A DNA stretch of 64,000 bases from Amnibacterium flavum (GCF_003097495.1 NZ_QEOP01000001.1:1302001-1366000), one strand, 5' to 3'. Shown: positions 1-9,380, counted from the first letter of the stretch. Translations and numbers: made by a program. Notes: generated by a model from the letters alone, not told the origin.

Positions 1-708
1 CTCCTCGACGCCGGACAGCGCCTCCCGGTGCACGCCCATCCCTCGACGGCATGGGCGAGCGAGCACCTCGGTCTCGCGCACGGCAAGGCCGAGGCCTGGT
101 ACATCCTCCAGGGCGGCGACGTTCACCTCGGCCTGAAGCGCGATCTCCCTCTCGACGAGGTCGCCGCTCTCGTCGAGTCCCAGGACAACGCCGCGCTGCT
201 CGCGGAACTCAACCACCTGACCGTCGAGGCGGGTGATGTCGTCTTCGTCCCGCCCGGTGTGCTGCACGCCATCGGCGAGGGCGTCTTCCTCCTCGAGGTC
301 CAGGAGCCGGAGGACCTGTCGATCCTGCTCGAATGGGGCGACTTCGACCTCGACGGGGTCAACGACGGGCACCTGGGGCTCGGCTTCGATGTGGCGTTGA
401 CCGGTGTGGAGATCACCGAGCGCACGGGTGCCGCCCTCGACGGGCTGGTCCGCTCGACGGGGTACGGCGAGTCGGTCCTGCCGGCGGAGGCGGACGAGTT
501 CTTCCGCATCGAGCGCAGGGAGATCGCCGGCGATGCCGAACTGGCGCGCGGCTTCGCGATCGTGGTCGTCGCCGCGGGTGAGGTGACCCTCGACGGGCTG
601 GCCGACCCGCTGCCGTCGGGCACGACGTTCCTCGCCCCCTACTCGGCGGGAGAACTGCGTTTCCGCGGGTCGGGCGAGGTCCTGCTCTGCCGCCCGCCGC
701 GCACCTGA
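1..708 (+). CDS. manA: Mannose-6-phosphate isomerase, class I (5'-truncated by window)
   Basis: Type I phosphomannose isomerase, a zinc cupin enzyme that interconverts mannose 6-phosphate and fructose 6-phosphate and feeds GDP-mannose synthesis. The reading frame is open from base 1 and the true start lies upstream of the window, so this is a partial gene, not a broken one. Visible are the cupin stretch with HAHPS near the window edge, KAEAWYIL, the GDVVFVPPGVLHAIG segment that carries a zinc-ligand histidine, and EVQEPEDLSI. The C-terminal half is a second, degenerate cupin. The family is certain from these motifs; in vivo substrate is assumed from family. It ends 135 bases before gltX and there is no sign of co-transcription. 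Confidence 0.9.
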   Translation, partial: LLDAGQRLPVHAHPSTAWASEHLGLAHGKAEAWYILQGGDVHLGLKRDLPLDEVAALVESQDNAALLAELNHLTVEAGDVVFVPPGVLHAIGEGVFLLEVQEPEDLSILLEWGDFDLDGVNDGHLGLGFDVALTGVEITERTGAALDGLVRSTGYGESVLPAEADEFFRIERREIAGDAELARGFAIVVVAAGEVTLDGLADPLPSGTTFLAPYSAGELRFRGSGEVLLCRPPRT

Positions 709-828
709 CCCCTCCCCGCGCGAATCGAGGAGATGGGGCGACGAATCTATCGACTCGCGACGGATTCCGGCCTTCTCGAGACCTGATCTCTCTGATTCGT
801 GTCGAGGTTCGGGCGCAGGCCGGGTCGG

Positions 829-834
829 TAGGGT
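829..834 (+). promoter_or_regulatory. -10-like hexamer TAGGGT upstream of gltX
   Basis: TAGGGT lies 9 nt before the gltX ATG, so the transcript would have almost no 5' leader, and no Shine-Dalgarno sequence is seen between them. The rest of the 709-843 gap holds nothing else I can recognise. Confidence 0.5.
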
Positions 835-843
835 TGAGGCCGT

Positions 844-2367
844 ATGTCTAGCTTCCCTGTGACCACCGCGACCGGCGCCGATGTGCGCGTCCGGTTCTGC
901 CCCTCGCCCACCGGCACGCCCCACGTCGGGCTCGTGCGCACCGCCCTGTTCAACTGGGCTTATGCACGCCACACCGGCGGCACCTTCGTGTTCCGTATCG
1001 AGGACACCGACCCCGCGCGCGACTCGGAGGAGAGCTACCACCAGATCCTCGACGCCCTGCGCTGGCTGAACCTCGATTGGGATGAGGGCGTCGATGCCGG
1101 CGGGCCGCACGGCCCCTACCGTCAGTCGCAGCGCTACGACATCTACGCGGACGTCATCGAGCGGCTGAAGGCGGCCGGACACCTCTACGAGAGCTTCGCT
1201 ACCGCGGAGGAGATCGAAGCCCGCAACATCGCCGCGGGTCGCGATCCGAAACTCGGCTACGACAACTTCGAGCGCGACCTCGGCGAGGCCGAGCGCGCCG
1301 CGTTCCGGGCGGAGGGTCGCGAGCCCGCTCTGCGGCTGCGTGTACCGGACACCGACCTCTCGTTCGACGACCTCGTGCGCGGCCCCATCACCTTCGCGGC
1401 GGGGTCCTTCCCCGACTTCGTCGTGGTCCGCCCCAACGGGCACCCGCTCTACACGCTCGTGAACCCGGTGGACGACGCCCTGATGGAGATCACCCACGTG
1501 CTCCGCGGCGAGGACCTCCTCTCGTCGACCCCGCGTCAGATCGCGCTCTACGGCGCGCTCATCGACATCGGGGTCGCCACCGCCGTCCCGCGTTTCGGGC
1601 ATCTGCCCTCCGTGCTCGGCGAGGGCACGAAGAAGCTGTCGAAGCGCGACCCCGAGTCGAACCTGTTCCACCATCGCGACCGCGGGTTCATCCCCGAGGG
1701 GCTCGTCAACTATCTGGCTCTGCTCGGCTGGTCGCTCACCCACGACCGCGACGTGTTCTCGCTCGAGGAGATGGTCGCCGCGTTCGATGTGGAGAACGTG
1801 AACCCCAACCCGGCTCACTTCGACCTGAAGAAGGCGGAGTCGATCAACGGCGACCACATCCGGCTGCTCGAGACGTCGGACTTCGCCATGCGCCTCACGC
1901 CGTATCTGGCGCGGGCCGGCGTCCTGCCGGAGCAGCCGAGCGACGAGCAGACGGCGCTGCTGATCCGCCTCGCGCCCCTCGTGCAGGAGCGCATGCAGCT
2001 CCTCGGTGATGCACCGGGCATGCTGTCCTCGTTCTTCGTCTCGGCGGACGAGATCGTCTACGACGACGAGGTCGTCGCGACTCAGCCCGCCGCAGCGGGC
2101 GAGGTCATCGCAGGCTCGGTGAACGCGCTCGAGCTGATCCCCGTCGTCGACTGGAAGGCGAACGTCATCCAGTCCGCCCTCGAGGGCGCCCTGATCGAGA
2201 CGCTGGGCCTCAAGCCCCGTGTGGCCTACGGTCCGGTCCGGGCCGCCACGTCGGGCCGGAGGGTGTCGCCGCCGCTGTTCGAGTCCCTCGAGATCCTCGG
2301 CAAGGCGGAGACGATGGCACGACTCGACCGGTTCTCGAAGGTGCTCGAGGGTCGTTCGCGTGGCTGA
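844..2367 (+). CDS. gltX: Glutamyl-tRNA synthetase
   Basis: Class I aminoacyl-tRNA synthetase charging tRNA-Glu, cytoplasmic, 507 aa, normal length for the family. The HIGH-type motif appears as TGTPHVG within the first 30 residues of the core, followed by [10 protein letters not shown] and FRIEDTD. The KMSKS-type loop is KKLSKR at about residues 264-268. The C-terminal anticodon-binding helical domain follows. The start ATG is chosen because the conserved core begins about 14 residues later and a -10-like hexamer lies just upstream. It could be a discriminating or non-discriminating GluRS. The 3' end overlaps the next gene by 8 bases. Confidence 0.96.
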   Translation: MSSFPVTTATGADVRVRFCPSPTGTPHVGLVRTALFNWAYARHTGGTFVFRIEDTDPARDSEESYHQILDALRWLNLDWDEGVDAGGPHGPYRQSQRYDIYADVIERLKAAGHLYESFATAEEIEARNIAAGRDPKLGYDNFERDLGEAERAAFRAEGREPALRLRVPDTDLSFDDLVRGPITFAAGSFPDFVVVRPNGHPLYTLVNPVDDALMEITHVLRGEDLLSSTPRQIALYGALIDIGVATAVPRFGHLPSVLGEGTKKLSKRDPESNLFHHRDRGFIPEGLVNYLALLGWSLTHDRDVFSLEEMVAAFDVENVNPNPAHFDLKKAESINGDHIRLLETSDFAMRLTPYLARAGVLPEQPSDEQTALLIRLAPLVQERMQLLGDAPGMLSSFFVSADEIVYDDEVVATQPAAAGEVIAGSVNALELIPVVDWKANVIQSALEGALIETLGLKPRVAYGPVRAATSGRRVSPPLFESLEILGKAETMARLDRFSKVLEGRSRG

Positions 2368-3301
2368 CGAGGCGCTCCGGGAGTCGTATGACGTCGTCGT
2401 GATCGGCGCGGGGCCCGCGGGCCTCGCCGCCGCACTGAACCTGACCCGCGCCCGGTTCGAGGTGCTCGTGCTCGACTCCAATCGTCCGCGCCACTCGGCG
2501 ACTCTCAAGGCGCACGGTTTCCCCACGCGCGACGGCATCGCGCCGACCGAGCTGCGCCGTCTAGGGCGTGAGGAGCTCGAGGCGTACGACAACTGCGAGG
2601 TCCAGTTCGCGGCGGTCGGCTCGGTCACGCGCGAGGGCGATGCGTTCCGTGTCGAGGCGAACGGTGTGCGCGGAACGCCCGCTCGCTCGGTGCTCGCGAC
2701 CAGTGTGGTCATCGCGACGGGACTGTCGGAGAAGCTGCCGGAGCTCCCCAGCATCCGCGCGTACTACGGCACCACCCTGCACAGCTGCATGATCTGCGAC
2801 GGCTACGAGCATGCCGGCAAGCCGTTGGCGTTGATCGGCGAGACCGATGATCTGGCCCGTCAGGCCCGCCAGCTGTCCCGGTGGTCGAACGACATCGTGG
2901 TCTTCACCGGGGGAGTCGCGGAGGTGTCCGATGACGACGAGCAGGAGCTCGCCGAGCGTGGAGTGAGGGTCGAGCGACGGGCTCTCGCCGATGTCGTCGG
3001 GGATCGGAGCGGACTGACGGGAGTCCAGTTGGCGGACGGCGAGGTGGTTCCGCGGTCGGCGGGGTTCATCCGGCCGATCTACAGCGCGCCACTCGGATTC
3101 CTCGACTCGCTCGGGGTGGAGAAGACGACGCCCGAGGGGCTGCTGGTCGTCGACGACGGTGGGCGCACCTCGGTCGCCGGTCTGTACGCGGTGGGCGATT
3201 CGACGCCGCCCGGACCTCAGCAGCTGGTGGTCGCGGCGGGTGCGGGGGCACGTGCGGCGGCAGCGATCCTGGTGGACCGTACGAGCGAGCCCGCTCGATA
3301 G
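2360..3301 (+). CDS. Thioredoxin-reductase-like flavoprotein (CxxC, atypical NAD(P) site)
   Basis: Two-dinucleotide-binding-domain flavoprotein of the thioredoxin reductase family, 313 aa. The FAD site [11 protein letters not shown] is at residues 12-22, the redox pair C143-M-I-C146 precedes DG as in TrxR, and a C-terminal [12 protein letters not shown] matches the second FAD motif. The NADPH site is unusual: the expected GGGDSA is GETDDLA and no HRRxxxR basic patch follows. Family knowledge says such proteins can take electrons from another donor or act as disulfide oxidases/reductases. GTG at 2360 is taken as the start because upstream frame is a shadow of gltX; the 8-base overlap suggests coupling to gltX. 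Substrate unknown. Confidence 0.8.
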   Translation: MADEALRESYDVVVIGAGPAGLAAALNLTRARFEVLVLDSNRPRHSATLKAHGFPTRDGIAPTELRRLGREELEAYDNCEVQFAAVGSVTREGDAFRVEANGVRGTPARSVLATSVVIATGLSEKLPELPSIRAYYGTTLHSCMICDGYEHAGKPLALIGETDDLARQARQLSRWSNDIVVFTGGVAEVSDDDEQELAERGVRVERRALADVVGDRSGLTGVQLADGEVVPRSAGFIRPIYSAPLGFLDSLGVEKTTPEGLLVVDDGGRTSVAGLYAVGDSTPPGPQQLVVAAGAGARAAAAILVDRTSEPAR

Positions 3302-3378
3302 GCTAAGCTTGCTTGTCGGTTCGAGCTTGCTCGGATCCACCCGGAAATGCCCTCCCGTTCACGCGGAAGAGCGTCCGA

Positions 3379-3450
3379 TGGGGTGTGGTGTAATTGGCAA
3401 CACGGCTGATTCTGGTTCAGTTGTTCTTGGTTCGAGTCCAGGCACCCCAG
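3379..3450 (+). tRNA. tRNA-Gln (anticodon CTG)
   Basis: Cloverleaf folds by eye: acceptor TGGGGTG/CACCCCA perfect, D arm GTG/CAC, anticodon stem GCTGA/TCAGT with loop TTCTGGT giving anticodon CTG at 3412-3414, T arm CTTGG/CCAGG with loop TTCGAGT, discriminator G. U1-A72 is typical of tRNA-Gln. CCA is not encoded. The 3302-3378 stretch before it shows no clear promoter hexamers close to the mature end. Confidence 0.95.
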
Positions 3451-3501
3451 CAGTACAAGTCCCGGCGATGAGAATCTCACCGCAGCGCGCGACGGCCGAA
3501 T

Positions 3502-3507
3502 TAGGCT
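3502..3507 (+). promoter_or_regulatory. -10-like hexamer TAGGCT
   Basis: TAGGCT lies 9 nt upstream of the ATG at 3517; no Shine-Dalgarno is visible, so the mRNA is probably leaderless or nearly so. Confidence 0.45.
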
Positions 3508-3516
3508 CGCAGCATC

Positions 3517-5118
3517 ATGGATCAGTCGAATCCGACCAGACATGGCACTGAGCCCATCGCCGCGACCTACGACGCGGTCATCGTCGGCGGTGGCCACAAC
3601 GGTCTGACCGCGGCCGCCTACCTGGCTCGGGCGGGCCTCAGCGTGCTCGTGCTCGAGCAGCTCGACAAGGTGGGCGGCGCCGCGGTGAGCGCGGTCGCCT
3701 TCGAGGGGGTCGACGCCCGCCTGTCCCGGTACTCCTACCTGGTGAGCCTGCTGCCGAGAGTGATCATCGACGATCTCGGCCTCGACATCGAGCTGGTGCG
3801 ACGCCGGTTCTCGTCGTACACGCCCCTGCCGGGGGATCCGGCCGGTGCGGGCCTTCTCATCGACCAGGAGGATGACGAAGCCACCCGGTCGTCGTTCGAC
3901 CGGATCGGCGCGGCGGCGGACAGTGAGGCCTTCGCCCAGTTCTATCGAGACACCACTCAGGTGGCGGAAGCGCTCTGGCCGACGGTCACGAGCCCTCTCC
4001 CGACCCGGGGCGAAGCGAGGGCGCTCGTCGCCGACGACATCCTGTGGGACGCGGTGTTCGAGCGGCCCATCGGGGAGTTCATCGAGTCGCGTCTCGGAAA
4101 CGACCTCGTGCGCGGGGTCGCCGCAACCGATGCGCTCATCGGCACCTTCGCCGAGCTGAACGATCCCGGCCTGCAGCAGAACAAGTGCTTCCTCTACCAC
4201 GTGATCGGCGGCGGCACCGGCGACTGGGATGTGCCGGTGGGCGGCATGGGTCGGGTCACCTCCGAGCTCGCGCGTTCGGCGGAGGAGGCGGGGGCCCGGA
4301 TCGTGACCGGCGCCGTCGTGACCGCCGTCGACCCCTCCGGCAGGGTCGAGTTCACTCATGACGGGGTAGGCCGTTCGGTGTCGGCGGAGTGGGTTCTCTC
4401 GAATGCGACGCCCGCCGTGCTGTCGGGCCTGCTCGGCGAGGATCTGCCGCCGAGCTCTCGTCCCGAAGGGTCTCAGGTCAAGGTCAATCTGCTGCTGAGC
4501 CGCCTCCCTGAGTTGCGTGACGAGTCGGTGTCGCCGGAGGCGGCGTTCGGCGGGACTTTCCACATCAACGAGTCGTACGAGCAGCTGCAGCGCGCTTACG
4601 ACGAGGCCGCGGCTGGTTCGGTGCCGAGGGTGCTGCCGTGCGAGATCTACTGCCATTCGTTGAGCGACCCGTCCATCCTCGGCCCCGAGCTGCGGGCGAG
4701 TGGCGCGCAGACTCTGACCGTGTTCGCGCTTCACGTTCCCGACCGTCTGATCACGGAGGAGAACAACGACGCCCGCCGGGCGCAGCTCGAGCGGGCGGTG
4801 CTGGACTCGCTGGATTCGGTGCTCGCGGAGCCGATCCGGGATCTGGTGATGCACGATGCGAACGGCGAGCTGTGCATCGAGACGAAGACCACGCTCGATC
4901 TGGAGCATGCGCTCGGTCTGACGGGCGGGAACATCTTCCACGGTCCGCTGTCGTGGCCGTTCCTCGACGAGGAACCGGGCACACCGGCTGAGCGTTGGGG
5001 TGTCGCGACGACGCACGAGCGTGTGCTTCTCTGCGGTGCCGGGGCGCGACGCGGGGGAGCGGTCAGCGGGCTCGGCGGGCACAATGCGGCGATGGCAGTG
5101 CTGGAGAGCATCGCGTAG
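3517..5118 (+). CDS. Phytoene-dehydrogenase-like FAD-dependent oxidoreductase
   Basis: FAD/NAD(P)-binding amine-oxidase-fold protein of 533 aa, of the COG1233 (phytoene desaturase / PYROXD2-like) type. The N-terminal dinucleotide site is VIVGGGHNGLTAAAYLARAG at about residues 22-41, followed by EQLDKVGGAA; the C-terminus has the GAGARRGGAVSGLGGHNAA flavin-binding closure typical of the family. There is no crtB, crtE or other carotenoid gene nearby, so a carotenoid role is not supported; the PYROXD2-like branch is of unknown substrate. Stands alone, convergent with the HNH protein 50 bases downstream. Family sure, function not. Confidence 0.82.
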   Translation: MDQSNPTRHGTEPIAATYDAVIVGGGHNGLTAAAYLARAGLSVLVLEQLDKVGGAAVSAVAFEGVDARLSRYSYLVSLLPRVIIDDLGLDIELVRRRFSSYTPLPGDPAGAGLLIDQEDDEATRSSFDRIGAAADSEAFAQFYRDTTQVAEALWPTVTSPLPTRGEARALVADDILWDAVFERPIGEFIESRLGNDLVRGVAATDALIGTFAELNDPGLQQNKCFLYHVIGGGTGDWDVPVGGMGRVTSELARSAEEAGARIVTGAVVTAVDPSGRVEFTHDGVGRSVSAEWVLSNATPAVLSGLLGEDLPPSSRPEGSQVKVNLLLSRLPELRDESVSPEAAFGGTFHINESYEQLQRAYDEAAAGSVPRVLPCEIYCHSLSDPSILGPELRASGAQTLTVFALHVPDRLITEENNDARRAQLERAVLDSLDSVLAEPIRDLVMHDANGELCIETKTTLDLEHALGLTGGNIFHGPLSWPFLDEEPGTPAERWGVATTHERVLLCGAGARRGGAVSGLGGHNAAMAVLESIA

Positions 5119-5168
5119 ACGCCGGATTGCTCCGCGCTTCAGCTGGAGCGTGAGCTGCGGAGTTCGTT

Positions 5169-6596
5169 TCAGCTGCGCCGTGCCTGCTGCGCGAGTCTGC
5201 GGCGATTGCCGCCCTGCCTCGGTGTCCGGGTCGAGTCGACGTGCGGTGGTGGGGTGAACCAGGGGATCCCGTCGATGAACTGCAGCAGCCAGCCGTCTTC
5301 GTCGAATCGTCGGTGATGGAAGTGGCAGAGCAGTGCGCCGTTGTCGATGTCGGTGGGGCCGCCGGCGCTCCATGGCGTGATGTGGGCGGCATCGCAGCGG
5401 CGGGGTGGCGCATCGCAATCGGGCCAGATGCAGCCGCCATCCCGTGCAGCCATCGCCCTCCGCTGGGGGCGGTTGAAGAAGCGCTTGGTGCGACCCAGCC
5501 GGAGAGGTTGGCCGTTGAAGTCGACGGTGAGACGGACGAATTCGGCGTTCTGCGCCAGTCGGCGGGCTGTCTTGCCGCTGATCGCCACCTCCGTGCCTTC
5601 GATCCACGCGCTGTCGGGCTCGCGGGACTCTTCTTCTTCGGCCTGCACGTCCCCGGTCGCGACGGCTTCGGTGACGTGGATCACCACGGTGGTGTCGACT
5701 CCGCCGAGCTCGCCGTCGTCGGAGCGGAGCGCCATCTGAGCGAGGGTGCGGAAGGCGTCGGCCCGCCGCTGGTCCATCGTGCGCTTGTCGGCTGTCGCGT
5801 CGTCGGCCGGCTCGGCGGAGTCCTCGTCGCTGAAGCGAGGCTGCCGACGGGGTGCAATGAGCATGTCGATCGCCGCACGGATGTAGGGGGAGCCTTCCGC
5901 GTCGGAGCGGAGGTGCCAGTCGCTTCCTCCGTCAGCTCGCACCGTCTCGCGGGCGAACCGCCGTTCGTGCGATGCGCGTTCTCGGGCTTCGAGGTCGGCG
6001 TCGCTGTCGAACCGGTCCTGAACTTCAACGCAGACGTCGCGCAGGGTCTGCGCCGACCACTGCTCGGAGGCGCCGTGGACGAGGGCCTTCTCGAGGATCT
6101 CGAGGTCGTCGAGGGTGGCGTGGGGTTCGACGTGCTCGAGGGTGGCGACGATCGTGCGGGCCGCTGTCGCCCCGATGGCACCGTCGGCGAGGGTGTCGGC
6201 GACGCGGGCGAAGAACGGCGGGAGGATCTCGCCGGTCAGTCCCTCCCGCGGTGTCAGCGAGAGACCGAGCTGCGCGAATCGGGCGGCTTCGGCTCGTGGC
6301 ATCCGGGTGCGGGTCGCGATGAGCGAGGCTGCGCTCTTCTCTCCGAGGCGACGCGCGAGCGGGTCGGGGAGCGTGGATTCGCTTCGCCGTGCGATCTCGC
6401 CGATTCCGGCCGAGACGGGGGCTTCGGCCAGGCGGAGGACTTCGATCGCCTCGGCCGTGCAGTCGAGCAGATCGGCGTCGGACGCGCTCATCAGGGTCTC
6501 GACTGTCGACCCGGAAACGATGCCGCGGAGCGACTCGACCCGGACGTCGAGACGCGCGGCCTGTTCGGCCAATCGCCTCGTCGTCGTGCTCTCCAT
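5169..6596 (-). CDS. DUF222 / HNH endonuclease domain protein (13E12-like)
   Basis: 475-aa protein of the actinobacterial DUF222-HNH family (REP13E12-like). The long helical DUF222 region occupies roughly residues 30-330; the HNH module is near the C-terminus, with zinc-type cysteines in CIWPDCDAPP and the core CDAAHITPWSAGG, DNGALLCHFHHRRF. HNH modules cut DNA, but these proteins have no proven role; they are multicopy and recombination-prone in actinobacteria. ATG at 6596 is chosen over more upstream starts (6626, 6716) because a CAGAGT hexamer sits 7 nt before it and no RBS favours the others. Divergent from the exonuclease gene. Confidence 0.82.
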   Translation of the reverse strand: MESTTTRRLAEQAARLDVRVESLRGIVSGSTVETLMSASDADLLDCTAEAIEVLRLAEAPVSAGIGEIARRSESTLPDPLARRLGEKSAASLIATRTRMPRAEAARFAQLGLSLTPREGLTGEILPPFFARVADTLADGAIGATAARTIVATLEHVEPHATLDDLEILEKALVHGASEQWSAQTLRDVCVEVQDRFDSDADLEARERASHERRFARETVRADGGSDWHLRSDAEGSPYIRAAIDMLIAPRRQPRFSDEDSAEPADDATADKRTMDQRRADAFRTLAQMALRSDDGELGGVDTTVVIHVTEAVATGDVQAEEEESREPDSAWIEGTEVAISGKTARRLAQNAEFVRLTVDFNGQPLRLGRTKRFFNRPQRRAMAARDGGCIWPDCDAPPRRCDAAHITPWSAGGPTDIDNGALLCHFHHRRFDEDGWLLQFIDGIPWFTPPPHVDSTRTPRQGGNRRRLAQQARRS

Positions 6597-6603
6597 ATCC
6601 CGA

Positions 6604-6609
6604 ACTCTG
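6604..6609 (-). promoter_or_regulatory. -10-like hexamer CAGAGT for the HNH gene
   Basis: On the minus strand CAGAGT lies 7 nt before ATG 6596; no SD is seen. The 163-base divergent region 6597-6759 must also hold the promoter of the exonuclease gene, where GAGACT (6748-6753) lies 6 nt before its GTG. Confidence 0.4.
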
Positions 6610-6759
6610 CCACCAACCTCCGACATCGGGTCCGGTGCAAACCGTCCCAAGGCAGCCCGGTCGAGTTGCCCACTTCTGCCCCCTGGAACCGGCGCTGAGT
6701 GGGCCGAACTGGGCAACCCAGGTCTGTGCGTTCGGCGCGGAGTGCGCGAGACTCGGGTC

Positions 6760-7707
6760 GTGACCGATTCTCGTGCGACCGGCGCGCGTCTGATGCTGCT
6801 CGATACCGCGGCGATGTACTTCCGTGCGTTCTACGGGCTTCCCGACACGATCAAGGCGCCCGATGGCACGCCCGTCAACGCGGTACGCGGTCTGCTCGAC
6901 ATGATCGCCCGCCTCGTGACCGAGTACCAGCCCACCGACCTCATCGCGTGCTGGGACGACGACTGGCGCCCCCAGTGGCGGGTCGACCTCATCCCGAGCT
7001 ACAAAGCGCACCGCGTGGCCGAGGTCGTCGACGACGGCTCCGATGTGGAAGTCGTGCCCGACCCGCTGACCATCCAGGTGCCGATCATCATCGAGACGCT
7101 GAACGCCCTCGGGATCCCGATCGTGGGGAAGCCCGATTACGAGGCCGACGACATCATCGGCACCCTGTGCGCCACGGCGACCACGCCCGTCGACGTCGTC
7201 ACCGGCGACCGCGACCTCTTCCAGGTGGTCGACGACGACCGGGACATCCGCGTCATCTACACCGCCCGTGGGATGAGCAAGCTCGACATCATCACCGATG
7301 AGGTGCTGCGCGACAGGTACGGGGTGTCCGCGGCGCAGTACGCCGACTTCGCCGCCATGCGCGGCGACACCTCGGACGGTCTGCCCGGCGTGCCGGGGGT
7401 GGGGGAGAAGACCGCGGCGTCGCTGCTGGCGAAGTTCGGTGATCTCGACGGGATCATCGCAGCGGCGAACGGCGGCGCGTCCGCGGGCATCGCGGTCGGC
7501 GTGAAGACGAAGATCCGAGCCGCGGCCGACTACCTCGAGAAGGCGCCCGCGGTGGTCGCCGTCGCGCGCGACCTCGAACTGCCGAAGGTCCACTCCCGGA
7601 TCGGGGTGACCGCTGCCGGGCGCAGTGCGATCGAGGCGCTCGGCGAGAAGTGGGGCCTGGGCGGTTCGGTTCCCCGCGTGCTCACGGCTCTCGGAGCATC
7701 GGACTGA
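6760..7707 (+). CDS. Stand-alone 5'-3' exonuclease (PolA-type nuclease domain)
   Basis: 315-aa structure-specific 5'-nuclease equivalent to the N-terminal domain of DNA polymerase I but not fused to a polymerase, as is common for a second copy in actinobacteria. The acidic metal-site residues are visible in MLLDTAAMYFRAFYG, DYEADDIIG and VTGDRDLFQVVDDD; the helix-hairpin-helix DNA-binding part is in DGLPGVPGVGEKTAASLLAKFG. Likely removes flaps or RNA primers. GTG 6760 is taken as start since upstream codons are a shadow of the divergent gene and GAGACT lies 6 nt upstream; ATG at 6793 would cut into the first strand. Confidence 0.86.
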   Translation: MTDSRATGARLMLLDTAAMYFRAFYGLPDTIKAPDGTPVNAVRGLLDMIARLVTEYQPTDLIACWDDDWRPQWRVDLIPSYKAHRVAEVVDDGSDVEVVPDPLTIQVPIIIETLNALGIPIVGKPDYEADDIIGTLCATATTPVDVVTGDRDLFQVVDDDRDIRVIYTARGMSKLDIITDEVLRDRYGVSAAQYADFAAMRGDTSDGLPGVPGVGEKTAASLLAKFGDLDGIIAAANGGASAGIAVGVKTKIRAAADYLEKAPAVVAVARDLELPKVHSRIGVTAAGRSAIEALGEKWGLGGSVPRVLTALGASD

Positions 7708-7818
7708 CTCAGGTCGCAGGCTCCGCAGGGATGCTGCAGGTCGGGTGAGTCTCGTCGCCCGGCAGCCCGCGCATTCGCCGCCTCGGTCCCGCACCCTCGG
7801 TTTGTCGGGGCTGCGCCC

Positions 7819-7824
7819 TAGTGT
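7819..7824 (+). promoter_or_regulatory. -10 hexamer TAGTGT, leaderless start
   Basis: TAGTGT ends exactly 6 nt before ATG 7831, placing the transcription start at or next to the start codon. Confidence 0.55.
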
Positions 7825-7830
7825 GGCCCC

Positions 7831-8229
7831 ATGGCTACTTCGAAGACGATCCCCGACGGCTATCTCGACCTCCTGGAGCGACCCATCGTGGGCTCACTCG
7901 CCACGGTGCGGATCGACGGTGCGCCGACGGCCACCCCCATGTGGTTCCAGTGGGACGGCGAGCTCATCCGCTTCACCCACACGGGCGCACGTCAGAAGAC
8001 CAAGAACCTCGAGGCCGAGCCGAGGTTCTCGTTCGTCATCATCGACCCCGAGGACCCGTACCGCTACCTCGAGATCCGCGGCGAGCTCGAGAGCATCGAG
8101 CCCGACCCGACGGGCGCCTTCTACGTGGTGCTCGGCCAGCGGTACGGCAATGCCGAGCAGGAGCCGCCCGCCGATTCGCCCGACCGCGTCGTCATCGCGC
8201 TGCGGCCCGAGGTCTACAACACGCACTGA
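7831..8229 (+). CDS. PPOX-class F420-dependent oxidoreductase
   Basis: 132-aa split-barrel flavin/deazaflavin-binding protein of the pyridoxamine-phosphate-oxidase superfamily. The order LATVRIDGAPTATPMWFQWDG, ARQKTKNLEAEPRFSF and YRYLEIRGELESI is typical of the actinobacterial FDOR-B group that uses F420H2 or binds related cofactors. Members reduce varied small molecules; the substrate here is unknown. The presence of cofC, cofD, cofE and fgd at 58.7-63.6 kb supports F420 use. Start fixed by the leaderless -10 just upstream. Monocistronic; followed by the promoter of the alcohol dehydrogenase. Confidence 0.82.
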   Translation: MATSKTIPDGYLDLLERPIVGSLATVRIDGAPTATPMWFQWDGELIRFTHTGARQKTKNLEAEPRFSFVIIDPEDPYRYLEIRGELESIEPDPTGAFYVVLGQRYGNAEQEPPADSPDRVVIALRPEVYNTH

Positions 8230-8316
8230 GCTCTCGCCTCTGACCTTCCGTTCAACCTCGTCGCCTACGTTCGATGGGGGAGTCGGCGGGTGTCGACTCC
8301 GAAGGGAGAAGTTTCG

Positions 8317-9357
8317 ATGAAGGCTCTGCAATACGTCGAGATCGGCCAGCCTCCGCGGGTCGTCGACATCCCGAAGCCCGTCGTCGGGCCAGGCCAGGTG
8401 CTGCTCAAGGTGACCGCCGCGGGCGTCTGCCACTCCGATGAGTTCGTCATGAGCCTCCCCGAGGAGCAGTACACCTACGGTCTGCCGCTCACCCTCGGTC
8501 ACGAGGGGGCCGGCATCGTCGAGGAGCTCGGTGAAGGGGTCGAGCATCTCAGCGTGGGCGACGCCGTCGCCGTCTACGGCCCCTGGGGCTGCGGTCGCTG
8601 CCACATGTGCGCACAGGGCAAGGAGAACTACTGCGTGAATGCGGCCGCCGAGGGCATCAAGCCTCCCGGACTGGGCAGCCCCGGCTCGATGGCCGAGTAC
8701 ATGCTCATCGACGACCCGCGACACCTCGTCCCCCTGGGGGATCTCGACCCCGTGAAGAACGTCTCGCTCACCGATGCAGGACTTACGCCGTACCACGCCA
8801 TCAAGAACTCGCTGCCCAAGCTGGGCGCCGGAACCACCGCCGTCGTGATCGGCACGGGCGGGCTCGGACACGTCGGCATCCAGCTGATCAAGGCGCTGTC
8901 CGGCGCCGTGGTGATCGCTCTCGACGTGAACGATGAGAAGCTCGCTCTCGCCACACGCGTGGGCGCCGATCACGCGATCCTCAGCGATGCGAACGCCGTC
9001 GAGGCCATCAAGAATCTCACGGGCGGCCTCGGCGCCGATGCCGTTTTCGATTTCGTCGGCGTCCAGCCCACCGTCGACACGGCGATCGCTGCCGCCGCCG
9101 CCGAGGCGGACGTGACGATCGTGGGAATCGGCGGCGGGGTGGCGAAGGTCGCCTTCGGTGGCATCGGCTACGACGTCGCCGTCCGAACTCCCTACTGGGG
9201 CAGCAGGGGAGAGCTCATCGAGGTGCTCGACCTCGCCCGACGCGGTCAGGTCGAGGTGGAAGTCGAGGTCTATTCGCTCGACGACGGGCCCAAGGCCTAC
9301 GAGGCCCTGCACGCGGGAGCCGTCCGCGGGCGCGCGGTCATCGTCCCGTCCCACTGA
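8317..9357 (+). CDS. Zinc-dependent NAD(P) alcohol dehydrogenase (MDR family)
   Basis: 346-aa medium-chain dehydrogenase. Catalytic-zinc ligands are in GVCHSDEF and GHEGAG; the structural-zinc lobe has CGRCHMC and a fourth Cys in ENYC; the Rossmann site is GTGGLGHVGIQ. It should oxidise primary/aromatic alcohols or reduce aldehydes with NAD(P)H; the precise substrate cannot be read. ATG 8317 is preferred over the in-frame GTG 8290 because a clear Shine-Dalgarno AGGGAGAA lies 5-7 nt before it, in contrast to the many leaderless genes here. TACGTT at 8266-8271 is a possible -10. Confidence 0.88.
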   Translation: MKALQYVEIGQPPRVVDIPKPVVGPGQVLLKVTAAGVCHSDEFVMSLPEEQYTYGLPLTLGHEGAGIVEELGEGVEHLSVGDAVAVYGPWGCGRCHMCAQGKENYCVNAAAEGIKPPGLGSPGSMAEYMLIDDPRHLVPLGDLDPVKNVSLTDAGLTPYHAIKNSLPKLGAGTTAVVIGTGGLGHVGIQLIKALSGAVVIALDVNDEKLALATRVGADHAILSDANAVEAIKNLTGGLGADAVFDFVGVQPTVDTAIAAAAAEADVTIVGIGGGVAKVAFGGIGYDVAVRTPYWGSRGELIEVLDLARRGQVEVEVEVYSLDDGPKAYEALHAGAVRGRAVIVPSH

Positions 9358-9380
9358 ACCGCTGAAGGCCACTGAACCGC

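Noticed and set aside
1-708. manA as a pseudogene because its N-terminus is missing
   Set aside because: The frame is open to base 1, so truncation is due to the window edge.
3517-5118. Carotenoid (phytoene) desaturase
   Set aside because: Only the general COG1233 fold is supported; no carotenoid gene neighbours and the sequence fits the PYROXD2-like branch at least as well.
3217-5607. Very long minus-strand open frame of about 796 codons
   Set aside because: It lies across the oxidoreductase and the HNH gene, has no start signal or recognisable domain, and its residue make-up (Arg/His/Asp rich) is that of an antisense shadow in GC-rich DNA.
5169-6596. Mobile intron or transposon homing endonuclease
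   Set aside because: HNH motif is real but there are no terminal repeats, target duplication or intron/intein features; DUF222-HNH proteins are ordinary multicopy actinobacterial genes.
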